Origin: UBA1450 sp964452355 | GTDB taxonomy: Bacteria; Patescibacteriota; Microgenomatia; UBA1406; GWC2-37-13 | DNA: 64,000 bases | Reading direction: 5' to 3' | Assembly: GCA_964452355.1 (NCBI GenBank) | Contig: CAYVKV010000007.1 | Span: 8,588-72,587 of the forward strand | Shown: positions 17,201 through 25,890 of the stretch, piece after piece | How the letters are laid out: every line of letters starts with the position of its first letter | Numbering within the stretch: the first letter of the stretch is position 1 | Notes under the pieces: generated by a model | The model's input: the letters and a program-made list of their open reading frames with translations, nothing else | What the model was told of the DNA's origin: nothing | Database searches by the model: none | Translations under genes and position numbers: made by a program

Positions 17201-18455
17201 AATGGATGCTGGCGCAGATGAGTCAAACATTCAAAAAACAGTGTATGGGGAAAATTTATCGAGCTTAGATCACGATAGAAGTGACATCGAGATTTATGCA
17301 GGACAACAGAAAAAGGGGTACTTGGTAGATGAAGGTGCGATACGTCATTTTTTACGAGAAAAATATGAACTTGATAGAGATCTGGCTCCAGAACAAAGAC
17401 AAGCGGCAGAGCTCAAAATAGAAGCGGCACTTGAAGTTTACCGAAGGATTTCACAAAGGGTGGTTTTGAAGCCAATGGAAAATGATCATGAAAAAAATCC
17501 AACAATAACCGATACCAGGCGGAGAATGGCGCTCAAACAAAAAGATCTGACTTGGAGCAAAATGAGCGATTCCGAGAAGGCAAGCTTTGACCAAGATTTG
17601 AAAAATGAGTTACGAGAAACATTTCGACAAGCCCGCGAGCAGGATATGCAGACGCGACTGATGTGGTCAACGGGTGAACTTATTGGCAACGAGATTGCGA
17701 TGCCGATAAACGATACTGCATATCAATTTATGGAGTTCAAGCGAGCAGGGCGAGACATGGTCCAACGTACGGTGACTGCGATTGCCGATACTCAAGAAGC
17801 ATACAAAACAGTCGTAGGTCACGAACTCGTCAGTGCACTCAAAAAATATTATCGAAAAGAAGATACAGAAACTTTGCATAAATTACTGGTGGATATGAGG
17901 TCTTCAATCAAGGAAGAGGATGAAGAATGGGGAAATGATATGGAAATGCGGGTACTTGAAAATGCAATCAATGTCATGAGAATAAATACTGACGCTGAGA
18001 ACTTACTTGTAGAAGGTCAGTATATAGCGCATCACAGGAATCGTGCAGCATTTTCAGCTGTGGTCAAGGAAGGTCCTCAATTCCCACTTCGAAGAGAAGA
18101 TCGGTATCGAATGCTTACAGACTATCTCCACTACGCTCAGCTTCCGAAGCGGGTAAAAGCAGATCACGAAGTATACGAGCTTATGTCCAAACAGGAGCAG
18201 TGGGGTGATAAATATGGTTGGATTGGAGGGATGCTGGGAAATGTAGCTACAAGTCTTTTTGGAGAAGAAGATGGAGAACTCGTCAGACAAAGATGGATGG
18301 AGAAATCGGGTGAGGGAATTCGTGATCGTGAGATTGCAAGCTATGCAAATCTACTCGAGCACGAAGGTCCTAAGTATCTAATCCTTGCTGCCCTAGCAAT
18401 CCTCCTGCTCGGTATGATCAAAGGATTTCAGGAGGCTGAAAAAGAAGGTTCATAA
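14292..18455 (+). CDS. Very large cytoplasmic tail-anchored protein, unknown family
   Basis: 1387 aa. The first ~280 residues are highly charged and Gln-rich (coiled-coil-like, with DSRRERIRRQILDYRAQKDG and VARAERQYVQQAAQEERRQL). The middle is mostly helical, and there is one hydrophobic helix at the very end (GPKYLILAALAILLLGMIKG) followed by about ten polar residues. That places nearly the whole protein in the cytoplasm, anchored by its tail. No catalytic motif or known domain was seen. TATACT at 14280-14285 ends six bases before the ATG. It sits upstream of the secreted VirB2-module protein and the VirB6-like gene, suggesting a scaffold for that envelope machine; this is inference from context. 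Confidence 0.7.
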   Translation: MSASHEAPQPRQDNEAIRDSRRERIRRQILDYRAQKDGMSQTQKEQAQQQIGEEAKNEMRQESTRAENISRFQDHPENPHRGTVPDNWIAAGRGLHNGVSLFVEAASEGLIKPPDHAPSRQVFQALISKLQNEVATIDSSAFLQPLLLNLVDIPNYITFSVAGQPPTQFEQDLKKIVSTVGRTKAEEHLEAIVAQSGGNLGITLDRLNEKKDVARAERQYVQQAAQEERRQLQEIQSQHEGKHGTKKDRDIHVLDQIKEGVSEEAINNPQEGEPSDITDVREAIQLFENLDSPQQFYEYYKRLHKTMYDKIVREGRGGVTEENRQKRAGKEATRRIHEMLMFMTHKIFSPVIESSGEAPWEKLASEKSRNYFMGLEMAFNNLMGKFDDMKSSVSDRHPIGKEDTGVHFYKYGNMTDKKWSEIEKESVIDPKTGKTTVVGGKFVDFTTPSPELMETESFKEMLEDLYLSGHAEHDFLVTGTNFNFIMNKGIQGQQNTTFFRQAAAYAKDTLQSHRLDELYKLPYAELIEAAKIQISSYYKKKFAQARWIKDPEILQGFFSSLNEAEKEALKDMVVSYKDVPEWAVRRAVIHARMHLSLVNLEMHALSSYASAPVDGLGNATFRDTALKDLEVFDTWYGAKQWQTSDGFIKGLAFLPQPDRKWKKENWIHEDLTDEGKDIYAEAFRLGSLSKYGRKEYTKDMTPNIFELNPMGAGGVETRLGWRMKYAIFPWLRDMLDNLNDANKLDPNAKKNGREFEHVWKRIENIGVNPMKILRDDLLFDSAFLKMKDGAAVNEKQYKHLFRYLYDRYFKEGIGKEGMSLSFKGKEREEQQVDYKNIQSSEEFWTRVVEPILNRKRLSGSGGPATSVLEKQNIEERAEDLKKIVDQALTVMAFERVPMDFAFVENPTRSQNGVTLLNELELHFQTWDKLNGQSDTKKNEMRDDAFDDILFVQQRARIESARKMNDFVINQMDAGADESNIQKTVYGENLSSLDHDRSDIEIYAGQQKKGYLVDEGAIRHFLREKYELDRDLAPEQRQAAELKIEAALEVYRRISQRVVLKPMENDHEKNPTITDTRRRMALKQKDLTWSKMSDSEKASFDQDLKNELRETFRQAREQDMQTRLMWSTGELIGNEIAMPINDTAYQFMEFKRAGRDMVQRTVTAIADTQEAYKTVVGHELVSALKKYYRKEDTETLHKLLVDMRSSIKEEDEEWGNDMEMRVLENAINVMRINTDAENLLVEGQYIAHHRNRAAFSAVVKEGPQFPLRREDRYRMLTDYLHYAQLPKRVKADHEVYELMSKQEQWGDKYGWIGGMLGNVATSLFGEEDGELVRQRWMEKSGEGIRDREIASYANLLEHEGPKYLILAALAILLLGMIKGFQEAEKEGS

Positions 18456-18488
18456 CGGATATTTATTTTCATAATAGGAGAGCATTGT

Positions 18489-20225
18489 ATGTATAATAAA
18501 AGAATGTATTCGAAACAGTTTTTTGTCGTTATTATATTTCTATTCTCTACATTAACTTTTTCAAATAATGTACTTGCTGTAAACTGCATTAATACTTGTG
18601 CAGGTGTAACTCCATTTTTGAGCGAAAAATGTAATGATATATCAATTAGTAATCAAAGCGTTACAGGGAGCAAAGTAATATTTGACGTTGAAGCGTATAG
18701 CTTGCCTCCGGGCATAAATAAAATTTGCTTAACAGTTGATGCAATCGCATATGCAGGGGTTACTAAAGACAGTCCAGAATACTGTAAGGTTGTAACCATT
18801 GTAGACGGTATTCGCGAGGATGAAGAAATAACTTTTAATTCGTCAGGTAATCATGATATTGATTTTTGGTCGAGTCCAGAGCTGAATAATCCTCAAGAAT
18901 ATAGGTGTGGTAGGATTACGGTAAATATTGCTGATGCTCCTACCGCTACTCCTACTCCAACTCCTCGTTCTGACTGTTTTGACATCTCTGGTGCTGGTTG
19001 TTATCCAAAAAATGGGGTACCTTCAAGTTGTGGCGCAATTGTAAGTACTAGTAACGGAGTAAGCAGAGATTGTATACCGCTTTGCAAAGGATACTCATGT
19101 GAAAGAGAGTCGAGCACTTCTCCATATAAAGTGACTAAGGATGATTTTAATCATCCTTTTAATCTTGACTCCTTTCAAGACTCACTGAATGAATCCACAG
19201 CGGGTGCTCTTGGCGGATACTGTGCAGTCGGAGGAGTAATATTCAATGGAAATCCACCAGGTGATTTTAGTGGTGAAACAGACGGTCCTTCAGTATTGAA
19301 AAAACTCATGGCTGGACTTGTGGAAAAATTTAATGCAATCGCAGGTAAAAGTATGACTCCAGTAAAAATGATAAAAGATGCTATGCAGCCTACGAAGTTT
19401 TGTCCCATTAGCGGATTCAGTTACTTTTACGAAGGAGGTAGTGTAACTCCATTAGATACGCAAACGATCATAGATACTCAGAAAATATTTATCAAAAATA
19501 ATACTGAATTGGATCTTCTCGATAAGATAAATCAAAAAGACGCTGATGTAAATAGTATTGTATCTAGTAACACAAGCCAAGAACGTATTGTTCTTGCGGT
19601 TGATCTGCTAATGAGTACAAAAAACATGGATATTGATCAGAAGGGAGAGGTGCTTGAAAAAATACGTACTACTTTGGGTACAATAAGCTGTCAATGTCAA
19701 GACCCAAGTCAATTCCAGGCGAATGCACAAAATAGTGAAAGTAATGTGGAAGGAGCATCAATACAAAGGGGAGAAGTCCTTGGCACAGGGCCAAATGGTC
19801 ACTTGCCTGGACAGTGCGCTATTGGAGCAAAGCTTTTTGCCGAGGATCGTATTGCTTGTACCGCAAAAGAATATTGTGGAGCATTAAAGAGTATAAATGA
19901 AGATGAGTATGTGAAGTGTTACAATTGTTTGTACGAAGATAAAGGTACATGGACGGCTATTGGTTGTGTTTATTCAGACTTCTCAAAGACGATCAAAGAG
20001 GTGATCTTTCCGGTTGCCATAGGGTTTGCTGGTCTCATATCTCTGGGATGCATCATTTTTGCGTCAATCACGATGCAGACTTCGGCAGGAGATCCCGAGA
20101 AGGTTAAAAAAGCACAAGAGCTTATCACCTCATGTATTGCAGGACTCATTGTCATCATATTCTCAGTCTTCATATTACGAGTCATTGGAGTCGATATCTT
20201 GAGGATACCTGAGTTTGGAGGGTAA
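18489..20225 (+). CDS. Secreted Cys-rich protein with C-terminal VirB2-like membrane module
   Basis: 578 aa. The N-terminus has a signal peptide (basic MYNKRMYSKQ, then FFVVIIFLFSTLTF and a cleavage-like VLA). Residues ~30-490 are exported and contain about 25 cysteines, with a Thr/Pro linker (APTATPTPTP) near residue 155. The last ~80 residues hold two hydrophobic helices around SAGDPEKVKKAQE, nearly identical to the 98-aa pilin-like protein at 733-1029. This looks like a VirB2/TrbC-type membrane module carrying a very large extracellular domain. AGGAG lies eight bases before the ATG. It follows the 1387-aa gene by 33 bases and is convergent with the VirB6-like gene. The function of the Cys-rich part is unknown. 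Confidence 0.7.
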   Translation: MYNKRMYSKQFFVVIIFLFSTLTFSNNVLAVNCINTCAGVTPFLSEKCNDISISNQSVTGSKVIFDVEAYSLPPGINKICLTVDAIAYAGVTKDSPEYCKVVTIVDGIREDEEITFNSSGNHDIDFWSSPELNNPQEYRCGRITVNIADAPTATPTPTPRSDCFDISGAGCYPKNGVPSSCGAIVSTSNGVSRDCIPLCKGYSCERESSTSPYKVTKDDFNHPFNLDSFQDSLNESTAGALGGYCAVGGVIFNGNPPGDFSGETDGPSVLKKLMAGLVEKFNAIAGKSMTPVKMIKDAMQPTKFCPISGFSYFYEGGSVTPLDTQTIIDTQKIFIKNNTELDLLDKINQKDADVNSIVSSNTSQERIVLAVDLLMSTKNMDIDQKGEVLEKIRTTLGTISCQCQDPSQFQANAQNSESNVEGASIQRGEVLGTGPNGHLPGQCAIGAKLFAEDRIACTAKEYCGALKSINEDEYVKCYNCLYEDKGTWTAIGCVYSDFSKTIKEVIFPVAIGFAGLISLGCIIFASITMQTSAGDPEKVKKAQELITSCIAGLIVIIFSVFILRVIGVDILRIPEFGG

Positions 20226-20239
20226 AGTTAACCTGAGGA

Positions 20240-21982
20240 TTAGGAACTTGATGCATCGGGCAATTCACTCTTTTTATTTATCGTATCAGCGAGTGCACCC
20301 GCACCAATCCAGTGGAGAAGTCCCTTTTTAGGCTTGTACATACTTCCCCCCGTTAGTGCTGATTTGTACCCTTCAAGCGAGCTTGCAGTGCCAAGTCCAC
20401 TCATAAACATTCCTGCGCCGGCAAAGAATGTCCCGAGTCCGAGATTGAGTTTGCTTTCTCCCACTCCAATGACCCCTTTGACTAATTTAATAAAGTCAGG
20501 AATCAGAAGCACGATGCCAAGTGCTATGATAGTATTAAATTCTTCAGTCTGAAAACCATACAAAAATGGGAGACGGAATGATTGCTCTGTGCCGCTTACT
20601 AGAGGCAATCCAGCTGCACCTGACCATTCCACTCCATTGGTGTTTACTGCCATGATGGCATTGCCTACAAGCATCACAATGATAATGGTCGGGAATACAG
20701 AGAGTTCTCCGAGCATATTCCGAAACCACCAACCAATATTTCCATTCCCAGGGAAGGCACTGAAAAGGAGGATGATCGGAGAAAATACAATATAGAGGAT
20801 GATTTTTATATATGAGGCAATCAACATGAAAAATAGTTTAAACATAAATACTAAAACAGTAAGAATGATGATAAGTCCAAAAATAAGGCCTGGTCCCCAA
20901 ATAATAAAAAATATTATTCCAGCATAAAATGCTAGGTTGTGAGTGCCATGGATCAAATTACCCCATCCATTCCCCAAAATGGTAGCCATGGAAAACGTTT
21001 TTGTAGTGTCTGCAAGGGGCTTGAGCAGTGATGAAGTATACAAAATTGAAAGCGGGACAAGAAGTACATGAGAAAATGTTTGGATAACCGAAGGGAGAAG
21101 TTTCCAGAGTGCCATACCAACACCAAAAAAAGTACCGCCTCCATCGGGCCACAGTTCGGTAAATCCAGCGGTCATATATTCGGCAAGGGCTTGTTCAGAC
21201 GAACTCTTCCCATACCATGTGGTAGCATCTTGACTTGCATATTGTGCGATATTCCCCACGTCATAAAGAAGTCCGACGCTTATAGCAATCATCGCATACA
21301 TGAGGTCTATGAGAAGTCCCGCAAGAGGAAACGAAAAGGTGATCATAATGAGCGCAATGATGATGCGCGGAAGAGAATTTTCGATATTGACCACCGTCTG
21401 TCCGCCGATACTGGATCGAAACATGATCATGAAGCCGATGACGATCATCATAATGACAAGTATCAGGTAGGCAATGTCGCGAAATAGTTTCCAGATACCC
21501 ATATAGCTCTGGATCGATGCAAATCCGGCACCGGTTGCAGCATATGTCTTGGGGATAAACCCTGCTTGCTCCAGTGATGACCCCACCCATGCGATGCCTG
21601 AAGCGGGAGGATTTGCGTATGGCACTCCCATCCATCCACTCATTTTGCCAAATAAGCTCCCTTGGAAATTGATATCACCATCACTGGGCTTTTCTGAACA
21701 TGCTTCGCCGACCGAAGTACAGATCCATCCTTGATAAATGGCAAGTTTTAAAGTTCCTTCAGGAGACGTATCCTTTCTGAAGGACTCAATTTGACTATAT
21801 ATCTGGTTTCGATTGCGCTCAATAAGAAGAGTTGGATTTATTTTTTTGACTCCATTTCCTGAAAAAAAGAAAAAAAGACTGATTGCTGCAGAAAGCACCG
21901 TAACCACGATAAATATTTTTCGAACAGCGTGGAGGAGTGAGTATATAGAACTAAATAATCCCACTGCAATTGTCCTAATCAT
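20240..21982 (-). CDS. VirB6/TrbL-like polytopic membrane protein
   Basis: 580 aa. An N-terminal helix (about 22-42) and an exported region of ~120 residues precede a block of about seven long hydrophobic helices (from ~165 to ~510). These include FGLIIILTVLVFMFKLFFML and the conserved-looking SFPLAGLLIDLMYAM. This matches the VirB6/TrbL class that forms the inner-membrane part of type IV secretion channels. It has its own good promoter (TTGACT, 18-base spacer, TAGAAT, ATG six bases later). It lies at the end of a minus-strand series with cell-wall hydrolases. Confidence 0.72.
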   Translation of the reverse strand: MIRTIAVGLFSSIYSLLHAVRKIFIVVTVLSAAISLFFFFSGNGVKKINPTLLIERNRNQIYSQIESFRKDTSPEGTLKLAIYQGWICTSVGEACSEKPSDGDINFQGSLFGKMSGWMGVPYANPPASGIAWVGSSLEQAGFIPKTYAATGAGFASIQSYMGIWKLFRDIAYLILVIMMIVIGFMIMFRSSIGGQTVVNIENSLPRIIIALIMITFSFPLAGLLIDLMYAMIAISVGLLYDVGNIAQYASQDATTWYGKSSSEQALAEYMTAGFTELWPDGGGTFFGVGMALWKLLPSVIQTFSHVLLVPLSILYTSSLLKPLADTTKTFSMATILGNGWGNLIHGTHNLAFYAGIIFFIIWGPGLIFGLIIILTVLVFMFKLFFMLIASYIKIILYIVFSPIILLFSAFPGNGNIGWWFRNMLGELSVFPTIIIVMLVGNAIMAVNTNGVEWSGAAGLPLVSGTEQSFRLPFLYGFQTEEFNTIIALGIVLLIPDFIKLVKGVIGVGESKLNLGLGTFFAGAGMFMSGLGTASSLEGYKSALTGGSMYKPKKGLLHWIGAGALADTINKKSELPDASSS

Positions 21983-21988
21983 ATATTC

Positions 21989-22018
21989 ATTCTACTGGAA
22001 AAAAAAGGTGAAAGTCAA
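21989..22018 (-). promoter_or_regulatory. Promoter of the VirB6-like gene, predicted leaderless
   Basis: On the minus strand TTGACT (22018-22013), an 18-base spacer and TAGAAT (21994-21989) are followed by exactly six bases before the ATG at 21982. This is among the best promoter matches in the window. Confidence 0.65.
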
Positions 22019-22020
22019 CG

Positions 22021-22593
22021 TCAGGATTCTTCCTTTTCTCGAAGCCACTGCTCAGATTGCTCCTGCACAAATGCTCGATCTCCCCACTGAATAATGAGCT
22101 GACTGGAATCTACATTGTTTTTTTCAAGAAAATTAAACACGTTCTGAGCGGCTTCCAAAAACGCAACTCTATTAGCATCATATTCAGAATCATTTTTCTG
22201 AATCTGATAATCAGGACCAAAAATATAAACAAGAAGTGTCCATTCATTGTCTGCATATGTTCGATCTGATATACGAATATCCACAGGAATACCTTTGGAT
22301 GTTGTGAATGAGTATTCGTAAGGGAGAGAAGCGGTAATTGATTGAATCGCAGATATGGAATCTTTTATTATGAGAGAGTCTGTATTAACTGCATAATTCT
22401 GTTCAGGTCCGAGGGTCGGTATTTCAAGAATCGTCCGAAATTTTGAAGTTCCATTTATTGGTGTCTCAGAAGGTTGAAGTTCGGACTTTTTTTTATTTTG
22501 AAGCAGGATAGAAGATGTTATTAAAATAGTGAGAACAACAACCAATATAGAGATGATTATATATAGTTTTTTATGATCCAAAATTGTTTTCAT
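22021..22593 (-). CDS. Single-pass membrane protein with exported domain, unknown
   Basis: 190 aa when started at the ATG at 22593, which overlaps the stop of the upstream gene as ATGA; an in-frame upstream ATG (22662) lies inside that gene and is unlikely. One membrane helix (about residues 10-32) is followed by an exported soluble domain of ~155 residues. The domain includes SFTTSKGIPVDIRISDRTYA and ends QWLREKEES. Its topology parallels the 230-aa protein at 23525-24217, and the two may be distant relatives. Translational coupling to the lytic-enzyme gene suggests a part of the same envelope complex, possibly a VirB8-like bitopic subunit. That last point is a guess from topology. Confidence 0.6.
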   Translation of the reverse strand: MKTILDHKKLYIIISILVVVLTILITSSILLQNKKKSELQPSETPINGTSKFRTILEIPTLGPEQNYAVNTDSLIIKDSISAIQSITASLPYEYSFTTSKGIPVDIRISDRTYADNEWTLLVYIFGPDYQIQKNDSEYDANRVAFLEAAQNVFNFLEKNNVDSSQLIIQWGDRAFVQEQSEQWLREKEES

Positions 22594-23516
22594 AGACTGA
22601 GTCCTAATATTTTTGCAACAGTCACCGATCCAAGTCGATTTTGACGAGTTCCGTAAGGGCATTTGCCACCATCAGTGCAGAAAATTTTATACATACAATA
22701 TTGCGCATTCGGATTTTGATTACAAATAAGATCACCATTGAACCATGACATGGCATGCGTATGGTCTGCTCCAGGGAATGCGGCGGGACACCATTTGTAA
22801 GGACTAAATCCAGGACGACAATTGTCATTTCCTATGCCGTTGTATCCTCTTGCGGCAGCGGCAAACTCAGGTACGGTTCTCGGAATTTTTCCGATTTTAT
22901 CTATAAAATGCCTAGCCCCATCAATACAAGAATTGAGGAGATTATCAAACACGCAGCCACCAGCAACTTTTCTCGCATGTGGCGTGCAATTTCCACGCAT
23001 ATCTGGTTCATTCTCGCCAAAAATCCTCCCACTATAACATGAGGCTGTAGATCCGCAGCTTCCTTCGACAAGATGAACGCCTGCCACCATCTGCCAGGCA
23101 AGACCTGTTTCTTGTTCTACTCTCCGATACACAGCTTGATTTTTCAGGCAAGATTTTGCACCGTTTAATGTGACTTGCGAAAATATTCCCAGATCGGTTA
23201 TATCTGGTGTCCACGAGCCATGAGGTGACCCAGTTGGAGTTGGTGCATTATCTCCAAATTGAGGTGTTGGGGTATTTGATGTATCATCACCCGGTTGAGA
23301 GACGTCTGAAATATCTTGCATGAATTGGAAAATATCCACCGCATTATTTTTTAAACTATTGAGGTATTTGCTATCCTGAGGAGATCTTGCGCCTTTTTCC
23401 GCAGAAGATCCCGTTCCTGTGTTTGCCGAAAGTACCCTTTCAGAAGCATAGACCATCGGAACAGTGGCTGCGTAGAAAAGCAGGAGGAATATTATAATGA
23501 GGTTGTTACGAAACAT
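22590..23516 (-). CDS. Secreted lysozyme-like peptidoglycan hydrolase (VirB1-type role)
   Basis: 308 aa. A signal peptide (FRNNLIIIFLLLFYAATVPM, cleavage near VYA) is followed by a low-complexity Thr/Pro linker to about residue 105. The catalytic-like domain contains RRVEQETGLAWQMVAGVHLV, then EGSCG (Glu151 a likely catalytic acid) and IFGENEPD. It later has AAARGYNGIGND, which resembles the YNG region of lysozyme-superfamily transglycosylases. Many cysteines suggest disulfides. It would open the cell wall for a secretion apparatus, as VirB1 does. It is in a minus-strand operon between two single-pass proteins. Confidence 0.68.
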   Translation of the reverse strand: MFRNNLIIIFLLLFYAATVPMVYASERVLSANTGTGSSAEKGARSPQDSKYLNSLKNNAVDIFQFMQDISDVSQPGDDTSNTPTPQFGDNAPTPTGSPHGSWTPDITDLGIFSQVTLNGAKSCLKNQAVYRRVEQETGLAWQMVAGVHLVEGSCGSTASCYSGRIFGENEPDMRGNCTPHARKVAGGCVFDNLLNSCIDGARHFIDKIGKIPRTVPEFAAAARGYNGIGNDNCRPGFSPYKWCPAAFPGADHTHAMSWFNGDLICNQNPNAQYCMYKIFCTDGGKCPYGTRQNRLGSVTVAKILGLSL

Positions 23517-23524
23517 ACATGGGT

Positions 23525-24217
23525 CTATTGATAACGTATTTCTAATTCATCAATTTGTTTTTGAGTTAAGTTGAGAGATTGAAACCACACATTGACTTCT
23601 TGCTTGAGCCGGTCAGTATCTTTTATTTTAGATATGACCGTGAAGCTATAACTTGGAATTATTTCGTTAGAAACAAGTTGAGAAGAAATTTGAAAAATAT
23701 CATTTTCAAAAGGTGTTTCTTTATGAATAAAATACTCAGTATAGTTTTCTTTATCATTGCCTAACGTTTTTACAAATACAAAATCTTCTAAAGGAATATT
23801 TGGATAGTTTGTATCTTTCCAGGTAAAGAAATTTTGTTTGTTAAGCTCGTCATTTTGGAGAAGTTGCACTTCAAATAAATAGAGACTGTAGTGATAGCCA
23901 ATAATAAATTTGTCAGTCGAGAGTGGCATTTTTTCAATGAGATCGTTTTCTTGATCAAGTTGATTTTTTTCTTCGGGAGCAATAGTAATTTCTGATAGTC
24001 CAGTAAATCCTCCATATTCTGACGGAGTTCCTGTTTTTGGAATCTCTGTAGCAGTAGGGTATTTACTACTGGTAATTTGATTTGGATTTGAAATGGAAGA
24101 TGTTTTTTTTGTTTGTTTCATCCAAAGTATTAGCAGCAGGAGCAATATGAATATAAGAATCATTGTTATTACTAATAACTTATGTTTTTTGAGAGATTGA
24201 ATATTAATATAATCCAT
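23525..24217 (-). CDS. Single-pass membrane protein with exported domain, unknown
   Basis: 230 aa. A short basic N-terminus, one very hydrophobic helix (about 15-33), a Ser/Thr/Pro linker (IPKTGTPSEYGG) and an exported domain of ~150 residues with no recognised motif. It lies 8 bases before the lytic-enzyme gene and 16 bases after the M14-C39 peptidase gene, all on the minus strand, so it belongs to the same operon. It resembles the 190-aa protein two genes on in size and layout. Confidence 0.6.
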   Translation of the reverse strand: MDYINIQSLKKHKLLVITMILIFILLLLLILWMKQTKKTSSISNPNQITSSKYPTATEIPKTGTPSEYGGFTGLSEITIAPEEKNQLDQENDLIEKMPLSTDKFIIGYHYSLYLFEVQLLQNDELNKQNFFTWKDTNYPNIPLEDFVFVKTLGNDKENYTEYFIHKETPFENDIFQISSQLVSNEIIPSYSFTVISKIKDTDRLKQEVNVWFQSLNLTQKQIDELEIRYQ

Positions 24218-24233
24218 ATCAATTAAACGAGAA

Positions 24234-25862
24234 TTATCTACTAACGCTTACTGCATGCCTTACATATAATAACTGACCAAGTTTTCGATAGCTAACCGGT
24301 ATTACATTTCTATTTCCATAGGCCGAATCAAGTCCAATAAAATCATAGTCTCCATTATCAAGTTTTTTTATATCAAGAATCACAAAAAAATGCCCACTGG
24401 TTCGATAAACGCCATCTTTGTCATGATAATAAAACTGTCCTCCTGCATGAATTACATTACCCTGTTTAATGTAGGGGAGAAGTTTTTTAGCAGCTTCATT
24501 TATGGTAAGATGCTGAGATGCAAATAATAATTTTGTGCGGAATCCATAGGAAGCCAGAACATTGGCAGAGCCATTCGGAGAACTTCCCTCGCAGTTTGCT
24601 AAGTTGGCACCTGTGTATTTTCTGGCAACATCGACGGGATTTATTTGTTGACCGGTGAAATAGGTGATAATATTTGCCGCGGCAACCGGACCACATCCTG
24701 CATATGCAATAGTACATCCCCCGGGGAGATTTTGAGTATAGTCTGTTTGCCGATACATCGTCAGATTATTTAAAGATTGTTGGGGAAGTTTGTGTGATAC
24801 ATGTTTTATCGTGGCTTGTATACCTGCCAGATTTTCATTCCAATCAATTTCTGTGTGACTTTTTAACTCAGCGGTAATTGCGGGAATCCCAATATCTGCA
24901 AGCCAGTCAGTCACATCTCCCGTAATATTATTGTCTTTAACCCATTCTTTGTTTGTGTACCCTGAGGCTTGTGCGTATGCTTTTTGAAGTGAAATGCTTT
25001 CTTCATAGGGCTTATCACAGCCTGCAGCAAATACCGCAGACCATCTACTATGCCAAAAAACAACCGCATTGGGCTTTTCTTTTTGGAGAAAGTTTTTCAA
25101 AACCTGTGTCTCTTTTTCAGAAAATGCACCAGTGCCTGCGTTTACGGGGGTAGATCCCCAAAAAGCTTTGCTTTGATGACGACAGCTCCAGTTCCGATTT
25201 AAATCCACTCCGTCAAATGTCACACCAACAGGCTTTGGCGAAGATTCATTTCCATTGAATCTTCCACTTTTGAACTTCTCAATTTGAGAGCTTTCATTAG
25301 TGGTTGATTGCCATGGAGGATCAAACCTTCCCACTTTTCCTATACTTCTCATTTGTCCATCTGGATTTGCAGAAGGGATGATTTGGATCTTGAGACCGTA
25401 GGGTATGATAGAAGGATTTTGCGTTATGTAATCTATTGCTTTGTATGCAAGAAGGATTGTATTCCATTCATATCCACCATGCATTCCGCCGATAAAAACA
25501 ATTTTTACCACATCGGGTCCATTTCCAAATTCATATACCTCAATTGGGAATCCATCAGTTGATGTTCCAAGAGTGCCAACCGAGCTGTAATAAGAATTAA
25601 TTAACGGGCTTGTTTGGTCTTGAGGATTTCCGGTAGGACTTCTAGGGGTTGGTGTTGAACCTTTAAAATCTGAAAGCTCTTTACCAAAATTATAGAGGTC
25701 AATTGCTCCTTGTCTAATATCATCGGTATAGATGTTTTGTGTTGAATCATCAAATTCTTCTCCTGCCGAAAGATCTACTTCTCTTGCCTGGGTGTGCAAA
25801 GGAATCGTCATGAGAAGACTAAAAAAGAGACAGAATATAATTACTTTTTTCATAGTTGACAT
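24234..25862 (-). CDS. Secreted double peptidase: M14 zinc carboxypeptidase plus C39-like cysteine peptidase
   Basis: 542 aa with a signal peptide (MKKVIIFCLFFSLLMTIPL; start at 25862, or three codons later at 25853). The M14 domain (about 95-355) has FIGGMHGGYEW (His and Glu zinc ligands), SANPDGQMRS, GVDLNRNWSC, VVFWHSRW (third zinc ligand) and ITAELKSH (catalytic Glu). The second domain (about 370-542) has YAGCGPVAAANIITYF with the nucleophile Cys, SGHFFVILDI with the His and IGLDSAYG with the Asp, typical of C39/papain-like peptidases. M14 enzymes of this type often cut peptidoglycan stem peptides. The combination with the lysozyme-like gene points to wall remodelling. Confidence 0.82.
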   Translation of the reverse strand: MSTMKKVIIFCLFFSLLMTIPLHTQAREVDLSAGEEFDDSTQNIYTDDIRQGAIDLYNFGKELSDFKGSTPTPRSPTGNPQDQTSPLINSYYSSVGTLGTSTDGFPIEVYEFGNGPDVVKIVFIGGMHGGYEWNTILLAYKAIDYITQNPSIIPYGLKIQIIPSANPDGQMRSIGKVGRFDPPWQSTTNESSQIEKFKSGRFNGNESSPKPVGVTFDGVDLNRNWSCRHQSKAFWGSTPVNAGTGAFSEKETQVLKNFLQKEKPNAVVFWHSRWSAVFAAGCDKPYEESISLQKAYAQASGYTNKEWVKDNNITGDVTDWLADIGIPAITAELKSHTEIDWNENLAGIQATIKHVSHKLPQQSLNNLTMYRQTDYTQNLPGGCTIAYAGCGPVAAANIITYFTGQQINPVDVARKYTGANLANCEGSSPNGSANVLASYGFRTKLLFASQHLTINEAAKKLLPYIKQGNVIHAGGQFYYHDKDGVYRTSGHFFVILDIKKLDNGDYDFIGLDSAYGNRNVIPVSYRKLGQLLYVRHAVSVSR

Positions 25863-25884
25863 TTATCTTACGAATCTCCATAAT
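25856..25884 (+). promoter_or_regulatory. Consensus promoter of the Clp-like gene, predicted leaderless
   Basis: TTGACA (25856-25861), 17-base spacer, CATAAT (25879-25884), then six bases to the ATG at 25891. The -35 box overlaps the first codons of the divergent M14-C39 gene, so expression of the two could interfere. Confidence 0.7.
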
Positions 25885-25890
25885 GAATTT

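Noticed and set aside
22594..22662. Upstream start for the 190-aa membrane protein
   Set aside because: It would overlap the lytic-enzyme gene by 73 bases; the ATGA-coupled start at 22593 gives a normal N-terminal anchor.
25732..25890. N-terminal extension of the Clp-like gene
   Set aside because: The 53 extra codons overlap the divergent peptidase gene and the consensus promoter; the ATG at 25891 fits the Clp protein and the promoter spacing.
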